From: Istiophorus platypterus
Lineage: Eukaryota; Chordata; Actinopteri; Istiophoriformes; Istiophoridae
NCBI GenBank assembly: GCA_016859345.1
Contig: CM029126.1
Span: 14,687,027-14,751,026, forward strand
Direction of reading: 5' to 3'
DNA length: 64,000 nt
The notes under the pieces are model-generated. The model did no database searches, was not told where the DNA came from, and worked only from the letters and a program-made list of their open reading frames with translations. This document shows positions 38,801 through 53,340 of the stretch, piece by piece (position 1 is the stretch's first letter; each line of letters opens with the position of its first letter). Made by a program: the position numbers and the translations under genes.

Positions 38801-41800
38801 CAGAAAGTCATTTAAGCCCTAAACTAGTTGTTCAATTATATTTGATTTTGATTTTCCGGCAAATATTGTTTACCTCTTGGATTTAATTAATTTCGTTTGG
38901 TATACAGTTGTTGTAACAATTCATGTGATATTCTGGTATATGTTTTCTGTGTTTCTATTCCTTTTATGCATTGGTAAATGTGTTTCTATACAGCATGTCT
39001 ATGATGCCAGCTGTCTCTGAACGTTTAGCAAAGTTTGACACAGTATTTAATTCATCATCTTTGTCATATTTGACTTTTTATTTCAGGGTTATGGTATACT
39101 ATATGGGCAGGAAAACTTTAAGTGCCAGTATTACCTAGAAAAAAACCCCTGACCTGTAACTCAGTATCCCACTGGCCTTCAGCCAAAACCTAGTGTGCCA
39201 TGGAATTCCATCTCACATCCTCCTTCACATGTCATGCTGGCTCCTTTTCTTTTTCTTCAGCTTTGATGTCAATGTCTTTGTAAGGAAACAACTCTTTCCC
39301 TCTCTGCATCTTTAAGGAGAATATGAGAAATTCTTAAGAGAACCAAAACACCTCATATTTTCTATGCTTGTCGTTACAGTAACTGTCACTCAGCCATCAT
39401 TCTATGAAACTGTGTTGCTATTTTTTCTTCTCAACTTGGATCGAGTAGTGTTGCCACAGCTGGCTAAGTTTGAATCATTTACCATTGCTTATATACTTTG
39501 AAGGTGGATTTATTGGATTTTTGTCACACTCATGTGTGGAGATTGATTTAGTCTTTAAGCTTACATCAGCTGGAAAAATAAAGATTGACATGACCTGTTT
39601 CAGTTTGAGTTTAGAGCGATGTGACAGTCATTTTTGCACTGCTCCATTTTTCCAAAGCAAGACAACTTGAACTTGTGAAACTGGTTGAGAGACGTTGTTT
39701 GATATTGTTTTTGGGTTGAAGAGCCTGACGAGATTGTAGTAGAATATTTGAGTACAACATATTATTGAATTTCTATACAAGTCATCTGAGTCCCTCATCG
39801 TCTACATGCTCTCATTGTTTTGTCTCTTTCTTTCTTTCTGTCTTTTTTTTTTGTAACAAAACCGAGATGGACAAAAATGAACATGTCTTCCACCTCATTC
39901 TACCCTTGCATCTTCTTCCTCTGACTTGTTAGCATCTCATGCCTTGAGCACATATAACAATGCTGTCAGAGGAGCCTATCAAATTTTATTTTTCTACTTT
40001 ATCAGGTAAACAGTAGCAATTTAATTTCATGGTGTAAGACGAATTAACAATGTCTTTTTTTCACCCTCTCCTTGACTCCCTACAGTGCTGTGGCTCTAGA
40101 ACACCTGTGCCTTCCCATGTTTCACATTGTATTGGGCTAACTGGCTGCAAGCCAACAGAAACGTCAGGCAAATTCATTTTGAGCCGTTTGGCAAAGGTTG
40201 AAAGTATATGGCATTTTGCAGTGATGTGTTAATGATTTGAGAGCGGCCCACTCGAGTTCCGGTTCACAACGGTGTAACAACCCCCGAGGGGAGACATGAT
40301 ACACAGCTGTGGAATGATTATGGATATTATAGACCATATTTTTCCATTGACCAGCATTGTAAATATTAGCTAGGCCGTCAGGTATCTGTTTCTCTTTATC
40401 AACTTCAAACATATTCAAGGCCAAGGAAAAACTACAGTTGTTATTTTTAGAGCTGATGTAAGCTCAAGTGCAGGCCAGAAGTTGGATAACTAATATTTAT
40501 TTTGTAGGGCCTTTAAAGACACATGATATCCTGTTCGCTATTAACAGCACAACAAGTCATTTTCTATTCAGTTTGTACTGAATGTGGAGGGGATTCAGGA
40601 ATCAGGGGTTCTGTAAGATGTAAAAAAGGTAAAAAAGTAAACATTTTACAGGTATTTATCCAAAGAATCACAGAGGAGGATACTGTCTATTTTGGCTATT
40701 TAGCCACTCCATGTTAAGCACGGCAGAAGTAACTGCAGTGTTCTCACTTTGCTTTTGATTAAGCCCACAACTTAAGTTGAAATACTTGATCCTGTACCCT
40801 CCATTCCAGACGTGGTTGGGCGACTGGAGAGCCCAGTTGAAATAAAGAGCTCAAGCACCAGGAGAATCTCCTCTTGCAGCCCACCCATGGCTCTGAAGTG
40901 GACCGCTCAGTGTCCTTAGCAGGAGAAGATTGGACAATCTTTGTTACATTTCTTAAAGAAGAAGAAAGGACCCATAGATAGAGAAAAAAGAGAAGAGGCC
41001 CCAATGTCTTGTGTGCATTTTAGCTATGAGCCTACTTAATCGGTTCAGGCATGTTGGGCAGTTGGGATGGTTCCATCTGAACTGCAGGTTACAAGACGAT
41101 TTAGAGTAGTGAAGTATCTTACAGATGCAGAATACTCATGAAAAGCATGTGAACATGTGGATCATAGGAGCTAATAGCACTGATTTAAATGAAGGTATTT
41201 GCAAGCAGAGAATTCTCTTGAATTTTAACAATAACTTGCCAAATTTTGTGGAAAAAAATAAATTCCATACTAATTACATTAGAACAGAGTGCTTACCCAA
41301 TTTTCCTCCGTGGTGACAGTAAAAGAAACATTGTCTGCTTTTGCTTAGTCTGGGTTATAAAGAGGAGTGAAAATCGCTATTGATATAAACTATAAGTGAT
41401 GTTTCATGAAGTTGTAAGGGAAGTGAGCCATGTTTACATTATTGTTGTGGTTAGAGCTGTGTAAAGTTGAGTCTCATCTTTCAATGGATATGTCAGACAT
41501 TGTTGTGATCCATTCAGATCTATTCATATGTGTTGTATGGTGGTTTTCTCGGTGGTCACTTAAGGATCATTGAACACACAAAGCGCTAAAATGTTTTGCT
41601 TAGACCTCTTGTTTATAAGATAAAAGCCTGTACATAAGCCTTTAATCTCTGTGTTTGGAAATGGGAAAAATGTTTGAATCTCCCCCAGTGTCTGGACCTC
41701 AGAATTCAATGACATCAGTGGCTGATCTCCCTGCTTGTTCTCCGCTTGTTCAATGATGAATGCCTTTTGTATTAGTGAGGTTCAACACAAAGCTAAGGGA

Positions 41801-44800
41801 GGCCATGAGGGGTTTCCTTCAGAATTTGCTGTTCCCAGACACATACTAAATACAAACATCTTTCCAATAGAAAGAATTGCATTATCCCTCTATTGAGTTA
41901 TGTTATCTTTCTTATCTTTTTTGGTTTTAATTTCAAAGATGAAGGTTAGGGAACCAAAGGGACTACCTTAAAATGTAATGCATTCCACAGACCACAGCTT
42001 CAATCAACAGCTTTCTAACACAAAGCCAACAAACATAAAGTTTTACCTAAGTATCATCATATTGTACTAGTGTTATTGTTTCCACCCTGGCACTAACTTA
42101 CAATTTCCACTACATGGACAAGGCAAATTGAACATCAACCAGCAGTTTGTAAGCTTTAAAAGAGCTCTGATACTTGTCACTTACACTCTAAAAGTTATCA
42201 AGGATGGGTGAGGTAACAAGATTTAAAGCCAGTGCACAAAGCCTAATAAGTTGATATAAAGCCAAAAACCTGCGGCCTAGGTGAGTAATATAAAAAAAGA
42301 ACATGTGATGAGCAGGTTATTATCCATATTCTTATAGCCCATATGGTATTGTAGGCAATTAACTTTTTGGAGTAATTTAAAACATGATCAATACATGAAA
42401 GTGCAATACATGTTCTTATACATAACCTTTTGTCTTGAGAGAGGCAGGAAGTGCAAAATCCAACACTTGTGACCTTATGTGGCAAAGATGGCAAGCATTC
42501 ATTTGGCATAGTCATTTTTTTCATTTAGTTTGGGTACTTCATGCAAAGAATGCAATAAGTGCACATTTTTTTCAATGTTATGTGTCATCATGAACCACAT
42601 ATTAGCCCCAGACTCCCTCCTAACTTTCCACTCCTGCAGCTGAGCACAGCCTACTGTGGCAGGCAACAGGAGCAGCTGTGTTGGAATAGAGTCATGGAGT
42701 AAAAGATTAGGATTTCTTCTGTTCATCTGTGTTTTCTGTTCTTGAAAAACCAGACAGCTAGGCATAGCTTTGGCTCAGGAAGTGAATTGCTTTTGTTCAG
42801 CAGGCAGAGGTGGATGAACAAGGGTGTTTAAACTGTTTGAAGACAGCTAACACCGCAACAGTTAAACAGCACTGGATTTAGTCTCAGACCTACTTTTTAC
42901 TTTTATTGCAATTAAACCAGCAGAAAATGTGGCTACATTGAAAATGTTATAGTTTCACACAAAAGGGTGCTTAACCCTGCTGATCAATCTCTACTATCAT
43001 GTATCATTAAGTTACTGCACACAAACAACTGATGGTTCATAACGCATGTGAACTTATGAAAAATGTACTATCCCTATTATTTACAGTGGGTGATGTTCTC
43101 TGTCTAGCCTAAATTTAATAGTTAGCACAAAGTTTTCTTGGACTTATCCTCACCAAAAGTCTACACATACTAGTCTGTGCAAACACGTTCTTTCTGACAA
43201 CTACTGTCTGCTACGCTTTGTCCCCATGAGGCTCCATCACAGGCGAGAGGCCAGTTAAATACACAAACACATTCATCAGATTTTGATCAGAGCAGCTAGA
43301 TTCCAGCCACATGAGTGACTAATGAAAATGTTTATGGTGCTAGGCAGCTTATAACTCCCCATTGCACATTTACTACAAGTGGTCACATTTGAAGTCCTAA
43401 CATGAAGTAGGGAACAAAACATTAGCAGACAAACATTAACACATGCCTACACATTCTATCTATTATAAGTGACTTGATTGCCAGTGAAAGACTTCATGCT
43501 TAGAGGATCTCATTCATGAGCTAATGTTTAGTCCCCATTGAGGAAGAGTAAACAATACAACACAGTGAAAAAGATTTTATTTTGCTCACAGCTGCAGGAT
43601 ACTGCCTGCCAGTCTTTGTACATAATCTTTCTGTTTTGTCATCCTCCCTGGAACAAATATAAGTTTTCTATTTCAGGAAGGTTTCCCAGACAGCATCAAC
43701 CATAAGTGAAAACTTATCTTTAGTCCACAACTGGATGCCTGAACCAAAGAATGTCTTTGCATAATCTCAAGAATTTTTCGCCCACTTCATACTGATCAGT
43801 AAAATTTGACTTGTGTCTTCTGACCTCCAACTACAATCAGTCAGCTGTTTAAGACTGCAGAAAAATCTGACTGTCTAAAATGACTCTAAAGAAGACCCCC
43901 CCCCCCATCCCTGCCATGTGCTGCCATCTGAGACCTTTGTGTCTCAACACTTAGAGGAAGTGTTTAAGCCCAGCCTGACACCCAGTCATCTTTTGCTGAG
44001 GCTTGTCCTGAGAAAGACAGTATCGTTTGACTTTACTGGAACAAATACACCTAGTATTTCAAACTAATTGGAGCTAGATTGAAACAAACCGTTCGAGCAT
44101 GATTACATGTTGCCATTATGTCTTTTAATACCTAGACAATATGTAGAAATGGATGTAGTTTAAACAGTTTTGATTAGCTAAAGAAACAGAGGAGTACCCT
44201 TGATGCTCGGCCATTTGGTTTCAAAAAAAAGTCTATGATGATGCACATTTGCATATGGAAAATATAGATAAAAAGCTCTGTTCAGGGGCTGTGTTACATG
44301 ATGGACACGCCACATTGTTCTGGTTTCCTTGACAAGCTAATGGTAGATCTCCTACTTCTGACAGCAGAGAGCTAGGGTCAACTGGGGTTAACCCTGTCTA
44401 ACCCTCTGGGCCACCTGGAGAATCCCACCACACAGCTCATCGGGATTATCCCACACCCTCCTACACATGAGTTGCACACATATTAAGGGTCATAGAGGTC
44501 ATTTCTGTCTCAGTCTCTCTTTCTGACACACATACACTCTCTCTGTCCTTCTCCCTCCCTTTGATGCCCGTTCTCTAGGATACTGATGCTGTAAATGCTG
44601 TAGGATGAAAGGTCTGGTTTGGCACAGGCCTGTGTGACCTATGCAGCTTTGGCTATAGGAGCTGGCTGTGCCCCTTTTAGTTTGGGTTGACGCTTGAGGG
44701 AAGCCGTCACCCCTGAGGTCAGCCAGCAGTAGTGGACTGACTGACTACAGGACCACCTCCTGTCACCATGAAGTGATTTATGGAGAATAGACACAATCGC

Positions 44801-46655
44801 AGGCCCTGTAAGCAACAGTGAATACTAAAGCCATAACATAATTTCCATCATCTGCTCTCCTCTGGGGTGTTTAGTGGGGCATAGTAGGAAAGAAAATATC
44901 TTAAAGAGACTGTTTGGCATGAGTTGTATGGACGCCCTTCCAAGACATTACCTTGTAGACATACTGTAGATACCAGCTACCTTCAGAGAGATTCTGTTAG
45001 GTAATGGTAATGTTTGGCAAAGGTAAAACTTTTAGCCATTTTTCTTTTTTTTTTTCTTTTCTTTCATTGGCACACATAAAAAAGAGGTTAAGTGGAATTC
45101 AGTCTCATGTATTTCTTCCTGTGGAAAGTTCCTGAATAGGAGAAATGATTTTTCATTCCCCAGTCTGGGACATTTCACATATGTCAGGTTTTTTATGGCT
45201 TAATTTTGCATTAATCTGCTGCCCCATATTTTTGGGCTAAACCACTTTTCGTGCCCCACGTTTCTAAATCGAGAAAGATGGTTTTAGAGGGAGAGAAAAA
45301 GACATGGAGGAATGTTCCCCTGCTAAGACGTCATGTGGTGTATGACTGTGCACACCGCCAGGCTGGGCTTTCCAGGCCAGAGAGACAAGTCTTTCCTGGA
45401 AATCTCAATTTACCTCTGAATAATAGAAAAAGGACAATATATCACAGATTTGTACGTTTACATGAAACAAGGAGCTAATGGGGAACAGCAGCTGTTAGGG
45501 AAGAGTTACAGTAAGACAGGGAAATTAAATTGATTTGTTTGCCTTTTTGTATTTGATGACATCCTTATTTTTCTTCACATTTGATACCATATTTTCAAGT
45601 CAGCTGAGCATCTTATGTCTGACTCTGTTGCATTTAAGGAATTCATTTTTCTACATCTGTTGGTCCCTGCTTCTCTAATCTATATCAACCCACTGTGGAC
45701 CTTAAAGGCATATCACATAGTACAGTGCTATGGATCTGAGGACATTTCTTGAGCCAGCTCTTTTTGGTCTGTTCCCCATCAGGCAGGCTGCCTCAGCAGG
45801 GCCTCAGCCTGCCCGTGAGTGGAAATCTTTGGGCCATGTTATCTTTGGAAAATGTCGAGTCCACAGAAACCCAGGAGCAAGGAGTCCAGTGTCAGCTCGA
45901 CATCCCATGCTCACTATTACTAAGGAAGGATGAAGACATTGTGCTGCAACAGAATGACGATGAGTTGAAGCAGACAGTAGAAAATAGAACCACAGTTGCA
46001 AAGTAGAATAAGAACTATCTTTGCTGTTGTCTAGTTATGTGGCTGTTCCCCGAGGAACACTGCTCAGTGTTGCAGTTAACTGAGCATTTTTTGGACAAAA
46101 CAACAACAAACACCACGGCCATGTTTCGTATGAGGGGACACGATGATCTCTGTCTGATATTGAGAGCTTCTTGGGTTAAATGACGTGGTTCAAGATTGGA
46201 CTTTGATTTTAGCTGACACAACTAGGGTTTTTCTTTTTTTTTTTTGTCATGAAAAAGCTGAGGGAATGTGGGACAAAGAGCTCCATATGTGTAGCGGACT
46301 GTAGTGTAACCCAAGTCCTGTAGTGAGGAGGGCCTCATCCACTTAATGCAGGAATCCATCTCATTCTGTCTGTCTATATTGCTGTTTTTTTCTTCTCCCC
46401 ATCATAATGATCCCCAAGAGCCAGCGGGAGATTGGATGGCCTTGTATACATTCTGTATGTTGTGGCGAGGCATGACAAATTAGCACCCTGCAGAAATGCT
46501 GAATTTCTATGAATGTTTGTCTCATCAAAACAGCATGCCCATTTCCTGACTTGGCAAACAGGAGGTTCTGGTATAATGGGACATTCACAAGTCTTTAAAG
46601 CAGGGACAGTTCTCATCAGATCTGTTTTATTCTTATGTATGCTTATTATTATAAT

Positions 46656-46681
46656 GTATTATTATTATTATTATTATTATA
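46656..46681. repeat. (TTA)n trinucleotide microsatellite
   Basis: About eight TTA/ATT units within fhod3 intron 3. Confidence 0.9.
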
Positions 46682-49600
46682 CTATTTTGTACTTGTAAAG
46701 CTAGCTGTCCAAATCAAAGTACACTGTATAGTTAACTAAACCAATGTACACTGAATAATACAATGTGTTCTATGTGTAACTTGAAGCTAAGTGTTATCAG
46801 TTTGTACCCCAGGAACTACATCTCTTTAATTTTGGGATTGCCTTCTTCCTATTATTTATCTTTATCAATATATATAGTCTTACCATAAATGTAGGATATG
46901 AAATATATGTTCATTTCATGAAAAGTGAACATAGGCACACAACAGTTAAGTTTCCTTTGAGGACAGGATACAAAATCATACATACCGGGGTACCAAGCAC
47001 ACCTCCTCCTCCCCATATAGTCCACATGGGTAGAGCAACAAGTGTTTTTAGAGTCAAGTTTGCTATTTGTAGCACTGACCTTTAATGCTGCAGGTTTCCC
47101 TTTTTCCTGGAGGATATTTTGAAGAAGCAAGAAATTAAATATGACTATTATTCCTATCATCACCAGACTAAGCACTCTGTGTCACTTGATCTGCTTACGT
47201 GACTAAAATATCACATCAGCTGTGCTACTGATACAGTAGATATTCTGTAGATATTTTTCAACAGATATCCTAAATTAGATGGGGGGTGGTAATGAAAGAG
47301 TGACCTGAATATTAACAGAGGGCCTTTGTCATTTTTTCTTTTCCTTTAAGAGATTTGCTGAGTAGCAGCAGGAGATACTGTTGTTTATAACTTCACCAAA
47401 TGTGGCGTTCCACATACTGTATGTCAAATGCAACATACTGTATTTTTATCTCTTGCTTTTAAATGGGCTTGTGTTTATATTTAGTGTAACCCCACTCTGT
47501 GTTAACTGCTCGGCTGTTGACTCATTAAGCGTGTTTGCAATGGTGCTGATTTATTTTTTGATCTAGCCCACATATATTTTGGGTGTATAGACATACTCAC
47601 ATGCATATAGCACACCCTAGCTGATTAGTTTAGTAACATGCTTTACATGCTTAGTGAGTAACCTAACCAATAATAGGTGAGGGGGGGGGGCAACCTCATG
47701 TATTACATATATAAACTTTATACAAATGGAGGAGGTATGATGTCATGGAATATTTGCTCATCAACTCTTCCCGTTCATTGCTCTATAATACAGAATCTCT
47801 ACATCATATTACCAATTTCAGTGAAAAATGTCACTTCTGTTATTGTTTTATTATTTTCTATGCCTGGTTGGGTTATGCTACAGTATTCCACCACCCGTTA
47901 AATTGTGACGTGAGGGGAAATCAGGTTGATGGCTTTACAGAATGTCTGCGGAATTTCGGTCATGCTCAGTAAAGCTCAGAAAAAGGAGAGTGCAGAGAAG
48001 ACAGTCAAGACCTGTATTTAATTTTGCACAATGTCTACATATGGCAGCTGTGTGTAAGTAATCGGTACGTCTTTGATTGTTTCAACCCTTCCCTACAGCT
48101 GATTTCATTTCACTTATTTGTTCATCTAAGTTAGTCGGTCCAGATGGTGTTTGGGTGCTATTCAATAAGAATGGGGAGGAAAATGTGTTTTCTCTTTAAA
48201 CTGGAGTGTTTTAATTGCTTTTTACATTGATACATTGGGAGAGAACAAAAAACCCTACTTATATCAATTGCCTTAGAAGGACTGAAGCTATTTTCAGCCT
48301 TTCTGACAGCTTAAATTCTCCAAGAAATTCTGTCATACAAATAGTGAGCCGTGTGTATAAAGAGATTTGACTGTGAAGGTCTTGGTATTCACCCTGGTGT
48401 TGGCGAAACCCCTCTCGAATCTTTGTAGTTGAGTGCATAGGGACTTTGCGGTCTCTTAAAATAGTGATGGAACAATGCATCACAAGGTGCATCTAGTCTT
48501 GAAAAACATTCATATTTTTTGGTGGTTACACTACTATGAACAGCTCACATCAGACCGATTGTTTGGCATGAGATGGCTACAGATCCACCATGCTGGTCTG
48601 TATGCAAAGAAAGGATGAAAACGATTTAACACACCATAATCATTTTTCCAGCATTTTGGGGTGCTAGAGTTGTACGTCAGTGTGTGTGTTAACCTTTGAT
48701 ATAAGCCTACAGTAAGTTATTTCCAAATGGCAGTACAGCTGTAAATATCATCTTTGTGAAATTGATGCCATTTTTTTGTTTGGAAATGCAAATTTTTGGC
48801 CATATGTTTATTAAACCACCCTATTAAATTTTCATCTCTCAATGAAGCTGCCTGCACACGCTTGACTCATGACGTTTTTTCGTCTCGCCATACAAAAATA
48901 ATTTAGGAGGTTTGGTGACTGATGTAAATTGTATTTTGGACAAACGTCACTGCTGCATGCTTCAGTTGCTTTGACCCACATGTTAAAGTGCTGATTCTCA
49001 GACCTCTTGCTGATGAGCACTAATAATTGAAACTCAACATGTGATTGCCCTTTGTAGCTACCTTTTATGAGTGTAATTTGGTTACTTCAAAAGTAAGATC
49101 CTTTCCATGTGATGACTCCAGTTTTGTATAATCTCATCATCTGGTCATCACCTTGACAACACCATAAATATAAGGTAATGGTGAACATGTTGTAGAATGG
49201 AACATTTCAGCCCACTCTCGGTTCAGCCAATGACAAGTATGTCACCTGAGCTTGAGCTGTAACTGTAACAACTGCAGGAATGACAAATTCCCCTTCAAAA
49301 TCTAGGCAGCAGTGTGATGTTTTGTTTGTGATGGACAGATGTGGATGTGAATGAATAAACAGTCAGGAAGCCCCCAACACACACACACTCACCCCAACCC
49401 TTTTCAACACCGCCCCTGCATTTTACTTTTGGGACAAAACAATGCAACAACACAAAAATATGGGTCAGCAGAATCAGATGATTTTGTCCCATGGCTCTCA
49501 GTATTATAAGAGACCTCTATCTTACTTTAGTCATATGAACTAACACAGCTGTTTGGAACAGATACTGATGTCCAGAGGGGCTATGATGGGACACAAACTT

Positions 49601-50193
49601 GGACACCACACCCAGCATTACTACTTAAAGTTAGATTCAGTTTAAAATCCCACGAATTTGTCCAATATAAGTGACTAATCATCTGTTGTCAAGAGGTAAC
49701 AATTTAAAAAGCCATCAAAAGTATTGCTAACAAACACTTTGACTGGCAAACATGTGTGCAGATCTGTGTCAAAGAACTGTGTGTTGCAAAGGCCTGGTTT
49801 GGAAACCAGAGCAGCATCCAACAAGTGAATTCCCATGTCCATTTGCTTAGCTCCATGGGAGTTCATTTATGTTCTTTAGGGGTTTGAACATTTCCGTAAG
49901 ATGTAATGAATTTCTATTTTTTCAACAATGTCATTGTTTGTTTTTCATACTGTTTTGGTCACATATTGCTGGGGTGGACATAGTTTTCCATGCACCGAAG
50001 AATACATGGGGCTGTCATTTCTCTTGGTGTCTGTCAGATTTTTTTTCCCAAGTGTAAGCTTATCAAACAAATATATAGCTTTGTTCTTTAACAGTTATTT
50101 TCATATTGTACCTCACACACCACACATGGCATTTACATCAATGTGACAGAGTGAACAAATTGACTGTATATCAGCTTTTTGACTTTTTGGAAC

Positions 50194-50707
50194 GCAGCAC
50201 AGTAGCTCAGTGGTTAGGCTGCATTCTCTTTCACAGAAATATTCAAGTGTAATCAAACAACCAAAAAAACGGTGATTTCCATCCAAATAATATACTGCCA
50301 CCAGACTGCTATAGTATGTAGTTACGAGGTGGTGTGGAAGGGGAAGGATATGGGGCAGGTAAATTAGTAACCTCTCAACTTCCTTTCTCTTGGCTTACAG
50401 CAAAAAATTCCAGGGTTTGATTCCAACAAAGTCTGTTCTTTTCCCTTCTCTGTAGAGTTTGCATTTTCTCCCTGTGTTTGTTTTTGGGTTTTTTTTATTG
50501 AAGCAGATATATGGGTCAGATCAACAGGAAACCCTAAACCACTCAAAGGTATGGATGTGGCTGTGGCTGTGGCTGTGTTTGTCTGCTAGTGTTACTAACA
50601 ACCTGTCGAGTGTTTCCCTGCCTCTTTCCTAGTGCATTCTGTGAAGGGCTCTAGCCTAGTACAAACTTGAACAAAAAGTGAAGGTATAAAAAGAAATGGA
50701 TTGATAG
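50194..50707 (+). mobile_element. Degenerate tRNA-derived SINE, split
   Basis: The head GCACAGTAGCTCAGTGGTTA (from 50195) fits a pol III A-box region. A B-box-like GGTTTGATTCC follows only near 50412-50423, so about 150 nt seem to have been inserted or to have diverged between them. The body GAGTTTGCATTTTCTCCCTG (from 50455), ACCTGTCGAGTGTTTCCCTGCCTC and GGGCTCTAGCC, and the tail AGAAATGGATTGATAG, follow the common teleost SINE type with an L2-like tail. It is heavily mutated and so old. Confidence 0.6.
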
Positions 50708-51715
50708 TGGTTTTCAAACACACATACCTTCTGTTTTTAGGTACTTGTGTGTGTGTGAGTGTGTGTGTTTGTGTGTGTGTGTGAAATACAATAATTCTAC
50801 ATCCTAATCATTGCGAAAGAACAGCAACTATATTTTCAACGAAGGATTTGCAGATGTGTCCTCCAGTATAAGCAAACAGAGGAGAAAGAAACAGGCAAAT
50901 GAAAAGTTGAAGGTCAAGGGAACAGATATTCACCTGTGCCAACTCTCAGCTTGGCAGTTTGGATAAACTTTGCAAGACTTGGTGTGACCCCACTGTCAAA
51001 CAGACTGATATGAATCATCTCAAACTCCAGTGAGCATCTCCAGCCTACTCTGTCACCCACACCTAATAAACAAATCTCATTACCACTGATGTCTTCAGAG
51101 TTATATCTTTTCTGTCTTTCTCGACTCATATACTAATGTTGTTTTTTTCCCAAATTTTAAGTTAATAATACTGTACCATAGCATGCAGAACTGTCATGAT
51201 AATCTGCTACTTGCCCACAGAAAATGCTACTTACGTTTGCATTCTTATTTGTTTTTGCTTAAAACATAGACAAGACTTATGCATAATCACAGACCAGTAA
51301 AATAAAACTCTCCATAAATTTGCTAATTGCAGTTGCGGGTTTCTTGGCTGGTGTGGCAGAGTGGGCTGCAGTGGCCCTGTGAACCAGGCCTGCAGCTTTC
51401 ACATACATCACACACATGCAGACATCACTTTTCTCCTCCTCATTCCCCACTGGCCCAGTCTGCCCGGAGATAAATGAGCCTAGACATGGAAGACATTAAG
51501 ACTACATAAAAACAACATGCTAAGTACTGACTTGCTCTCCCACAATGCAAACACAGAGTCTTCAGTCTGCTGCAATTATACACATTTTGACACAGACAGC
51601 AGGGGAGAGAGCTTTCTTTATATTTATGTAAATGCTTGTTTGAGGAAAAGTCTGAGATGTAGAGACATTGTGTAGCCTCCAGTAGCTGTGTGAACACTAG
51701 GATGAGACAGTACCC

Positions 51716-51754
51716 CCCCCCCCCACACACACACACACCACCACCACCACCGCT
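51716..51754. repeat. C-run / (CA)n / (CCA)n compound microsatellite
   Basis: A run of about 13 C, then CA units, then ACC/CCA units, within fhod3 intron 3. Confidence 0.9.
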
Positions 51755-52759
51755 CCAAATCATATAGGTCAAGAGTTTACCATGAAGATATGGTAGGGTA
51801 TTCAATGCACACGATGTTAGAAATAAAGTTTTAATAAGTTTAATGGACTGTAATATTCTAGTTGATTGCATTAAAACTACATGGAAAGAGGAGCCTCATA
51901 CCAGCTAGACTTCCAGAATAAGTCTAAAACTCAAACCCAGCAGTCTGAGGAATGCCCCTGACCCTTCTCCAGTTTCTCCAGCCTGCGACCTTTGTTAACA
52001 TGGCTATTCTTAACACCTGAATTGTTTCTAATTCTGAGAGTGCAGCTGGTTGACATGATGATGCTCTCATCTGGCCACAGAGGACATTTTTACATTATTA
52101 TCTGGTTATTATCTGATTATCAATTGAAAAAAGTAAAACTGTAGAACTGCAATTTTTATAGTCTTTGGATTTAACATTTCTTTCTGATTTCTCCTGAGAA
52201 AACGTGGGGGTAGTAAGCAAACAATTAAATCTGTTTCAATCAATCCTTTACAGTTTTGAGAATAAGATGTGGAGGGGCAAGAGCTTGCTGACATGATTGG
52301 TAACAAATGACTTACTGTTGCACTGGGCTTAGAGGTCCAGCTCCCCCTGTGGATCCCCAAACATAGTCTATTTTCTTAAGAGAGACAATTAGCCCTTGAT
52401 GAGGCAGCCAGCCTCTTGGAGCTGTTGATATCAGGGAGTCAAAGGTCACTTTTTGAAGTAGAGACCATTGGCATGGACATGCTCCTTCAGTGGGAAAATA
52501 TTACTAGATTTTTTCTTATTTATGCAATGAGCTTATTTGGATTGATAAAAAATGCTGATAGGTTGTTAATTGATAATATATCGTTTATCATTTCAGTTCA
52601 AAGCAAGAAAATTATTTGCACATTGCATTTTTTTATATTTGTGTTGTTAATCAATGAATGTTTTCTATTCATTGTTTATTTTCATGACTATATCTTAAAG
52701 TGAAAATTCTTTCATGTTTTCAAGTACAAAATGTTAACTTTTAATCACCACTAACAGTA

Positions 52760-53340
52760 TTGCTCTAGGGATGGCAATGTGGGCTGGTCCACCACTTTAG
52801 TCCAGATTGAAATACTTCAATAATTATTAAATGGGTTCCCACAAAATTTTGTCCACAGTCATGGTTCCTAGATGACGTAAGTGATCCCCTGACTTCTCCT
52901 TTGACACCATCATGAGGCTGACGTTTGCCACTAAATTTGGTACAAATGTTAATGATGGCCAACAGATGATCCTAATGACTTTGGAGACCGCAAGAATTTT
53001 CATGTAGTGCCACCATGATTGTTATATGTTTTATGGATTTGAGTGAAATTTCTCAGCAGCTATTGGATGGTTTGCCATTAAATGTGGTCCAGATAATGAT
53101 GTCTCCCTCTGGATGAATTTCATTGTCTTTGGTGATTATAATCACTGCCATCATCAGGCCAAATTTTTATTTTTTCCAATTGCTTTGGTGTATGACCAAA
53201 AACCTACAAAAACTAATGGTTATATTTATGTTTAGCACTAATTAGCAGATGTTGCTAGCGTGCTGACATAAACATTTAGGTGGAAGCCTCACTGTGCTTA
53301 AGTACAGCCTTGCAGAGCTGCTAGTGTGGCTGTTGACTGT
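52760..53340. mobile_element. Dispersed non-coding repeat common in percomorph fish
   Basis: Successive phrases such as GGGCTGGTCCACCACTTTAG, TTCTCAGCAGCTATTGGATG, CACTGCCATCATCAGGCCAA and AGTACAGCCTTGCAGAGCTG are, from memory, those of a repeat found in many copies in percomorph genomes. It has no coding frame. Its superfamily is not certain to me. Boundaries are approximate. Confidence 0.6.

Noticed and set aside
45730..46006. Two overlapping plus-strand frames in fhod3 intron 3
   Set aside because: Both are short and mutually exclusive, with no recognisable domain and no splice context in phase with fhod3.
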